Below, piece by piece: positions 57,478 through 64,000 of a stretch of 64,000 bases of DNA. The notes beneath the pieces are model-generated. The model ran no database searches. It had not been told where the DNA came from and saw only the letters and a program-made list of their open reading frames with translations. Both the position numbers and the translations under genes were made by a program. The stretch covers positions 3,782,001-3,846,000 of the forward strand of contig JAEVHH010000004.1 in assembly GCA_017607445.1 (NCBI GenBank), given 5' to 3'. Position 1 is the stretch's first letter; each line of letters starts with the position of its first letter. Origin of the DNA: Histoplasma ohiense. Its lineage: Eukaryota > Ascomycota > Eurotiomycetes > Onygenales > Ajellomycetaceae.

Positions 57478-59811
57478 GATTTCGCGGTCTCCTTCTCCTC
57501 TCCTCCTCCTCCTCCTTCTGCTTCTGCTTCTGAAGAATTCGTTCTGATCCTATTTCGTGATGTGCCGGGGAAAGCGTAGAATGGATGAAAAGCGAAAAGC
57601 AAATGGAACATTCCCGGAAACACTTGTATGAACCGGACTCTTCCCTTTTCCAATTCAAAAGAAGCGGAATTCCTTTACTTCACACTACAATGCGGGGTTG
57701 GATTGGATTTGGGTTGGTTGGGGTGTAAGCACACAAACATCATCGAAGCAGAGAGGAAAAAAAAAAAAAAAAAAACTTCGTGCCCAAAAATGACCAACTT
57801 AGAGCTGTAGAGCTGTATCTTTTCTTCGTCGGGCAGCCACCAACAGAAAAAACGAAACGAAACGAAAAAAGTTTAAAAAAATGAAAATAAAATAATAAAA
57901 GGACTTACTAGGCCGCTTTCTTTTGCTCTCAGCCGGATTGGTCATCTTGTAGAAGTGGATTAATACTGGTGTTTGATTGCGGGATAGGACAATCGCACAC
58001 AAACAGCGGGGAAGCAATAGGAAGGAAAGGACTGCTGGATGTGAGACAATTGAAAAGAATAATGGGGTGATCGGGGGGAATCCTCTCCTCTTATTAAATG
58101 GTCTCAGTCAATAGAAAGGAGAGAAAAACAGAAAGGAACGGGAGAAAAGGGAAAAATATAAAATAAAATAAAATGCTAGGGCACCAACGGAGGAAGACAC
58201 CCTTCACGGAACACCCCAGTTTTTTTTTATGTAACCCAGCGGCAGTGAGAAACTCTTGAAACTTTCATACCAAAGGGCACACACCTGAACCCCTGCCAGA
58301 GGAATATTGTTGGCAAAAATGCAGTGTATAACTATATGAATTATTCCATCTGTTTTGGATAGTTACTCAGTTTATAAATTCCAGAGTGAATGAGTGTGCA
58401 TTCACACAAATATGCTTCTTCTAGTTATCTAAACAGTCCATTATTTCAGAACTGTAAGAAAGTTCCTATTTAGATCAATCATTCAATAGGAATGAATTAG
58501 ATGTCTATTATTGGTATATTCTACCTCATTCACAGAGCAAATCAAAAGGTAGAGTGCTAAAATCATGGAAACGCATGAAGTGTGTCTTCCCTGGGGAATA
58601 TGTTCCTGCATGGCATGGAACTGAGGACCATCCCAGAGAAATGAAAATAGAATGAGGGATCAGACCATATAGTGAGGGCATGCAGGGCAGCACGCAGGTG
58701 GTGGCATCAGTGACAAATGACAAAAGGTTGGTCTAAAAACTAAATAAAATAAATGAAGAGTGGGAAACTGATTATTATATCAAGAACACTCTGCTGGTTA
58801 CCAGGCCAGTTAGTTACATTCCCACCCCCTGAACCCTACCTATACTTATTTACTAACATGCTCTTTATCTCTTCGTCCCGCATATCCATCTCATTCCATT
58901 CCATCCCATTCCATACTGCTTACAAAAACAAAACCCAAACAAGAAACCACAGAATGAAAGGAGCAAGACTGAAGCCGACGCATGAGATCATGAAGTTGCT
59001 TTAAATGAAATTCAAAAGGGGAACACAAAACGAAAGGAGAGAGGGGAGGGAATAAGAGGGTTAAGAAAATTAAAACAAAGAAAAAGCAAAGAGAAAAGAG
59101 GGAGCAAGAGAATGTATGGCAGGAGTTGACAATCAGACGACCGCGAAAAACACATGGATGCCAACCCCTTTGTTGCCTTTCCCTTCCCGCCTCCCGTTTC
59201 CTTCTGCTCCGCCTCTCGGCCCTTCCACTGCTATACACTGTCGGCGCAAGAAAGGAATGAAAGAGAAGGAAGAAAAAGTACAGTAACACTCCGATTAGTT
59301 ACCTCGCATATCTGCTCTTGACCCTTTTTTTTGTGGTTCATATCGTTTTTTAGGAAACTAAAAAGAAGGATAGGAAAAAAGATGTACTGCTTGGAAACAT
59401 ATATGATATTGATGGGGTCGGTCACTCTCACACAGGCTCTTTTTTTGGTCTTTTTTATGTTTCTTGTTGTTCCAGCTTTCTCTTTTTCATTAACATTTAC
59501 CATTTCTCTCCTCTCTTGTCCCTGGTTGAATGGCTGATTGTGCCGGCTGACAAATGGGTCGATTAATCCATATTCCTCCGGCCCGACCAACTCTGCCAGA
59601 CCAACACAGAGCAAAGCAAGAAAAGAAGGGAAACATGATCTATTCCATGGCAGCAAGCAAGGAAGGCATGTCTTTTCGAAGGTTCAAGGTGGGGTGGGAT
59701 ATGTAGGGGGTGAAAGGAGGGGCGTTAACAAACATAATTTAAAAAAATGGGTGGTTGGGGTAAATATGGGGCAGCATGTGAACGTGTTGGCCGTTGCATT
59801 TAATTCATTAA
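57478..59811. other. nep1 upstream region and ubc4 3' flank
   Basis: Apart from the candidate exon at 57909-57945 and a GGA-type tract at 57500-57530, no gene is seen. A-rich runs lie at 57751-57775 and 57860-57900. 58300-58760 is AT-rich and unassigned. Confidence 0.5.
57909..57945 (-). other. Possible upstream first exon of nep1
   Basis: The minus strand reads ATG with MTNPAESKRKRP and ends in a consensus GTAAGT donor. The KRKR run resembles the nuclear signal at the N-terminus of fungal Nep1 proteins. The best acceptor before the nep1 ATG (GAATTCTTCAG, about 57530) gives the wrong phase by one base. It may instead be an untranslated exon, or a further small exon may be missing. Confidence 0.35.
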
Positions 59812-60873
59812 TCAAATCGCGTATTTCCGAGTCCATTCGCGGGCTGTCGCTTCATACCGCGGACGATCGGTCTTGTAAACATGAGCAATTTCAGGTACCA
59901 AAGGATCATCCGGGTTCGGGTCTGTGAGCATGGAACAGATCGAAAGTAGGACTTGAGAAAACCAGGGCAGGTTAGCGAATAGCCACAAACAGAACTAATA
60001 TAGGGAAACAGGGGTGGATAAGACAAACCTTTTGATATAGTCAGGGCAGGGCTCCATTGGTCTCTGAGGATGTCCAGGCAAATGCTCCCGTTTGAGTTGA
60101 TGTTTGGATGGTAGATGAGCGTAGTAAAGTTGACCTTGGGTGGCTTGAATGGATAATCGGTGGGGAAATGTATGGTTAGGAAGAAGACACCACCGGAATA
60201 AGGGCTGTCACCCTATTATCGTCCAGAAAAAAAGAATGAAATGTTAGTCACCGTCTCTCTCCTGTCTACATCCGGCCATGTCTCAACTGCAAAAGCCTGA
60301 TATCTTCCATCAAATGTAGATTTTTTGCTCTTGCAGTTGCAAATAAGGGAGGGGAAAGAGACAGGATATCAAGTATCTTTTTTTTTAAAAAAAAAAAGAC
60401 TTACAGGACCCATGATAGTCGCTTGCCAGTGAAACTATTATGGTATAACCAGGTCAGTCCACGCCCTCTTTTCAAACCATGACAACCAGACATTATACAC
60501 CACCCAAGTAGGGATGTGTTCTCTCCAGTGCGAGCCTTGTATAACTCCACCATACCCACCATACTGAAACAGATCGAGCATGGCAACGTGACACAGGGGC
60601 TATAGAACCAAACCTACCAAATCATCTCCAACGGGGCCAGCAGAACAAGACGAAGGGGGATCGCTATATCGACATCATTTAGTAATCATTATCCTCAGCT
60701 GAACCGCAGGATGCTTTTGCAGGGGCGTGGAGGGAGCGAAATCAAGAGGCAGCGCGCCCCGCAGGCGTGGTTGGTGATGGCGGTGGGGGTGGAACACCAA
60801 AAATGGCCAACGAGAAGAAGGCTACTCACCGTCCCAGGTCTGAGAGTTCCTTATTGATTCTCTTGAGAGCCAT
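59812..60873 (-). CDS. ubc4: Ubiquitin-conjugating enzyme E2, Ubc4/Ubc5 (UbcH5) class
   Basis: This E2 accepts ubiquitin from E1 on a cysteine and passes it to substrates with RING or HECT E3s; the class handles short-lived and misfolded proteins. Exons are 60830-60873, 60618-60663, 60405-60434 (30 nt), 60029-60212 and 59812-59951 (444 nt, 147 aa), exactly the family length. It starts MALKRINKELSDLGRDPPSS and continues SAGPVGDDLFHWQATIMGP, DSPYSGGVFFLTIHFPTDYP, FKPPKVNFTT, then HPNINSNGSICLDILRDQW. That last block has the HPN motif and active-site Cys near residue 85. It ends in DRPRYEATAREWTRKYAI. One oddity: the residue before IYHPN is Leu, where this class normally has Arg (TTRIYHPN). All introns have GT..AG borders; the donors are GTGAGT, GTAGGT, GTAAGT and GTTTGT. 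Confidence 0.95.
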
Positions 60874-63800
60874 TTCGAGAGAAGAGGAATGTGAGATAGA
60901 AAGTAAGGAGAGAAAGAAAGAGAAAGATTTGAAAGAAAACGAGCAATAGACGAGTGGTGGTGGTGTCGTGTGCTGCGAATCCTTGAGTGTTTCGAGAGGG
61001 GAGTGTTCTGTCTGAGCGACGAGTTAGCGGTGAGCTGGTTGGGGGGCATCCAGGACACGGAGTCCAGACTGAGAACAGATGGGCGGACAATAGAGCCAAC
61101 CTACGCAATATGTTCTGCAAGCAACGGTGATGGAATGAGGGAGTGTCTATGAAGATGTGGATGGTGGTGGTGGTGAGATCTGGTGGAGGGGAAAAGTCAC
61201 AGGTTGACGAGAAAACAGACAACAATGGAAGAAGCCGCCGCCGCCGCCGCCGCCGTGGCTGTACCAGCGATTAGGGCGGGGGAGAAATGTTATTCCGGAA
61301 CACGGCCAATCACTGCGCCCTGTTTGCCACTAATGGAACCTGACATATTCCACTCTTTACCTTTTCTTCATCGTTCTACACAGTTCCGCCCCATGTGCTG
61401 AACATTCAATTGGCCTACGCTTTCACTTGTCAACCAAATAGGTGACTGGTTTGAAGAAATTACTCAAACTTAGCGGGAAACTAAAGACATGGTGGAAGCT
61501 GTTCTGAGAAAAATCGAGCGAGTAGCGATGTGATGTGGGTATTGTTTCCTCCTCTTGTCGGAACTGATAGATTGATTATGTTTAAGAAAGGCTATGTTGA
61601 TCGCCCTGGAAATTAGTGTGTAACTGCTCGCTGTCCTAGTTAGGAGATCAACCTCTCCAACAATCGTTCTCCTCAAAGTCTTGCAGAATTGTATCGATAT
61701 ATTCGCCTGCCCCTGAGAGGCGAAAGATATGAGCTGGGGAGAAGGGGTATCTATGGACAGGTATTCTCTGGGGCAGAGGGTGTGGTAACAGAAGTCTTAG
61801 TCCCGTTACAAAATGGAGATGCTGTTTCATACCCTTGAACGCCTCACCGGAGTCAAATGCATGTGAAATTATACGACGATGGCAGTTGCAGATGAGGCAA
61901 AAGCTCCAAACAAATGATTTTTTTGTCCAATGCCCCTGTAAGTTCATGCCCGCCTGTTTGTGCCTGTTGCGTCGTGGAAAGGTGTGAATTATGGACGACT
62001 GTGGAGCATTCCTGCCTGTGACTTTCACCATTAACAACATCAGCAAAGAAGCGTAAGAGCGCAGTGGAGAGGGAGCGTCGCACATGGTAGAAAGAAATAA
62101 TCTAGAAGGAGATCTGCAAAGGAAATCGTTTTCTCGCGCAGCGGATCACCAAAGTCGATATCCTATTCCTTCCCTAGCGACATCCAGTTCCACCAAGTCA
62201 AAGAAAACACGTAGTAGGGTTTCCTTTAATAGCTCAGACAGCGACAACTCATGGGCATAGTTTTAGCCAAGCAAACGGCGACTATATCCATCCCTTACGC
62301 TATCGTTATTGCTGTAGAAATCAGTGATACTGTAAATTCCGCATTGGGCGTAAGAGAGCGTTGACTTGCACGCAAGAGGTCGGGAGGAGAAATTGATAAA
62401 GGGATCCCGATTCTGGGATGTTAAGGGGGAACGATCTCCAGAGAAATCGAGAAAGTCACTCAAATGATTGGAGGGGTTCATGTCCGCCTTGCTGTGCCTT
62501 GGTAATGGGATTTAGACAAGTGCCAGGTTGCTCTGGAGATAGCTGTAGTCCCCGACACAGCCAGGTCCGCTTGGCGTACGTGAAGAAGGACCTCGATGGC
62601 GGGATGCCAGCAGAAACACTTTCGGCATCTAACCGACCTTTCAAATTATATCCAGGGGTCGGGTGATCCCGTACGCCACCCAAACCAACACCCCCCTTTC
62701 CCCACGTATAACCACTAGTTATATCGACCCAGTTTATGAAATACCCAATCGGCAAAAGGCCGCTGTCAAAAAAATTTTTGGTCTCGGGCAAAAACCCAGG
62801 CTCATTCAAAAGGTCTCAAGAAGCTGAAGCTCAATCGGCTGGGGCGCTTCCAAGAGTGCTAGATTAACAGTGATGGAGCGCTAAACTTTAAGGTAGGTAG
62901 GTAAGTTTAGGGCTGGCTCTTTTAGTGTATTAACGTCTTGGCATGCTCTCATCAATTTATCTAGTTGAGATCTTTAAAACACTTGATACCCCAGAAAATG
63001 AGTAATTTATGAGTAATTTCTTTCAAATCAAGAGACGGAAGGTGCCCCTTCGTACAAAGTCATTCATTGCACAGAAAATGCGGGCGCTGCTACTTTTCGC
63101 AAATCCAACACTCTTTTGAAAGGTCCTAAGGATTGGGATGCAATATAGTATCCAGACAATAACACTTTTCGCTGATGGACTCGTCATTTCTGATCTATGG
63201 TGGGGAGTGGTTTTTGCTTTATAGTAGAAGCAGGGAATTTGGCACCTCCGTATGTATTCTGCTTGCGATATTCGGGATCTAGAATCGTTTCTTTTGGAAC
63301 GGTAGAAGATATCATGTAATGTCTGGTACGGTAGCACATATATTGTGAGAGCTAAGCACGATTGCTGAATGGAATGGATGGCTGGATTTTGCATTTTCCA
63401 ATCCCTTTCTAGCGGCAGCTTCCTATGCATAGACATGTACATGTACATGTGACTTACTACAGTTATCGGGGAGGGATTCAGAGATCGAGTCGCTGCAAAA
63501 ATGATCCAGGCATTCTGGAGTGGCGAAATAGGTTGCAGGCTGTTGTGCTTGGAGCCCGAAACTAGCAATTAGGCGGTTGGATACAACTCGTTCAGGGAGA
63601 ATCGAAATATTATCGCAATTCGATACGGAGCCACTGATGTTTGAACAGGGTAGGAACTTCCCGAGAACATGGGAACGGTGGATTGTGCATGTACTGGACA
63701 TATACCATGCCCGATCTTCCCTTTTTCACGGATTTTCCTGTATTCTAATCATATAACGAAAGAGAGAAACAAAAAAAAAAAAATAAAAAATAGGTTTATG

Positions 63801-64000
63801 CTCCATACGTCTGTTGCCTCCGATTCCTTGCGAAGCGTGATACCTCAGGGTTATTTCTCGAAACTATTGCGATGCTGTCAGAACAATCGATAGGGGATTA
63901 TAGGCACATCAATATCTTTTCCTTTTCCTGATACGGCAGTTGGATGTCGAGGTTTTATGCGTCCTTCGTTTGTAGATTGACCAAGGACCATATATGGTGG
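60874..64000. other. ubc4 upstream region and gene-poor window end
   Basis: The first few hundred bases are the ubc4 promoter and 5' UTR, including a GCC repeat at 61234-61255. From 61.4 kb to the end there are only short ORFs without domains (for example minus strand 61648-62085, 62456-62809, 63423-63701). A tandem gtacat palindrome lies at 63433-63450. I support no gene, but a partial gene continuing past the window cannot be excluded. Confidence 0.45.
61234..61255. repeat. (GCC)n repeat, about 7 units
   Basis: A short pure trinucleotide run lies about 360 bp upstream of the ubc4 start codon. It encodes polyalanine only in a spurious plus-strand ORF. Confidence 0.85.

Noticed and set aside
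61648..62085. 145-codon minus-strand ORF near the window end
   Set aside because: No motif recognised, no good start context and no supporting exon; kept as unassigned DNA.
63023..63701. Two overlapping minus-strand ORFs at the window end
   Set aside because: No domain; a GTAAGT-like site follows one of them but no joined frame looks coding.
1..64000. CRISPR arrays, secondary-metabolite cluster or bacterial-type operon
   Set aside because: No spaced direct repeats of CRISPR type, no PKS/NRPS/terpene cyclase genes, and all genes are intron-bearing single units.

Overview
This is a nuclear window from a filamentous ascomycete. Genes are split by short spliceosomal introns (mostly 55-150 nt, GTRNGT...YAG) and there are no operons. 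The gene set (NADPH oxidase NoxA, a DASH subunit, TORC2 Avo2, a LysM-GH18 chitinase, Gln/Pro-rich TAF12) points to Pezizomycotina. AT-rich, repeat-filled blocks beside normal gene-rich DNA, plus a decayed kinase with an HGDIRPN-type catalytic loop, suggest an onygenalean (Ajellomycetaceae-like) genome. The species is inference; no marker gene fixes it.

Layout. 1-5.1 kb is AT-rich and gene-poor: a minisatellite, two copies of a long inverted-repeat element, and in one copy a nested Tc1/mariner-type element with 31-bp terminal inverted repeats and a decayed transposase fragment. 5.2-48.5 kb is the gene-rich core. In order: avo2 (+), coq1 (-), rpn3 (-), spc34 (+), taf12 (+), LysM-GH18 chitinase (-), CorA-like membrane protein (+), noxA (-), eIF2A (-), a BTB/POZ protein (+), a Ser/Gly-rich protein (+), a Pro/Ser-rich disordered protein (-), eco1 (-), a small unrecognised exon set (-), and a VOC/glyoxalase-fold protein with a His/Ser-rich tail (-). 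48.5-56.5 kb is mostly gene-free and holds a broken protein kinase (-). 56.5-61 kb carries nep1/emg1 (-) and ubc4 (-). 61-64 kb shows no gene I can support.

The genes are mainly single-copy housekeeping functions: ubiquinone side-chain synthesis, the proteasome lid, kinetochore and cohesion, transcription, translation initiation, 18S rRNA maturation and ubiquitin conjugation. They do not form a cluster or a shared pathway. For most genes the exon junctions below were fitted by hand; donor and acceptor phases agree and the summed lengths divide by three. Exceptions are flagged: a coq1 frame break in a GGA/G6 tract, an in-frame TAA in the BTB gene, and uncertain 5' exons for avo2, eco1 and nep1.

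I found no convincing previously undescribed multi-gene system. The best leads are the nested transposon with its paralogous empty site, the coq1 frame break, the LysM-chitinase without a signal peptide, the VOC-transmembrane-His/Ser protein, and the unrecognised multi-exon ORF near 43 kb.
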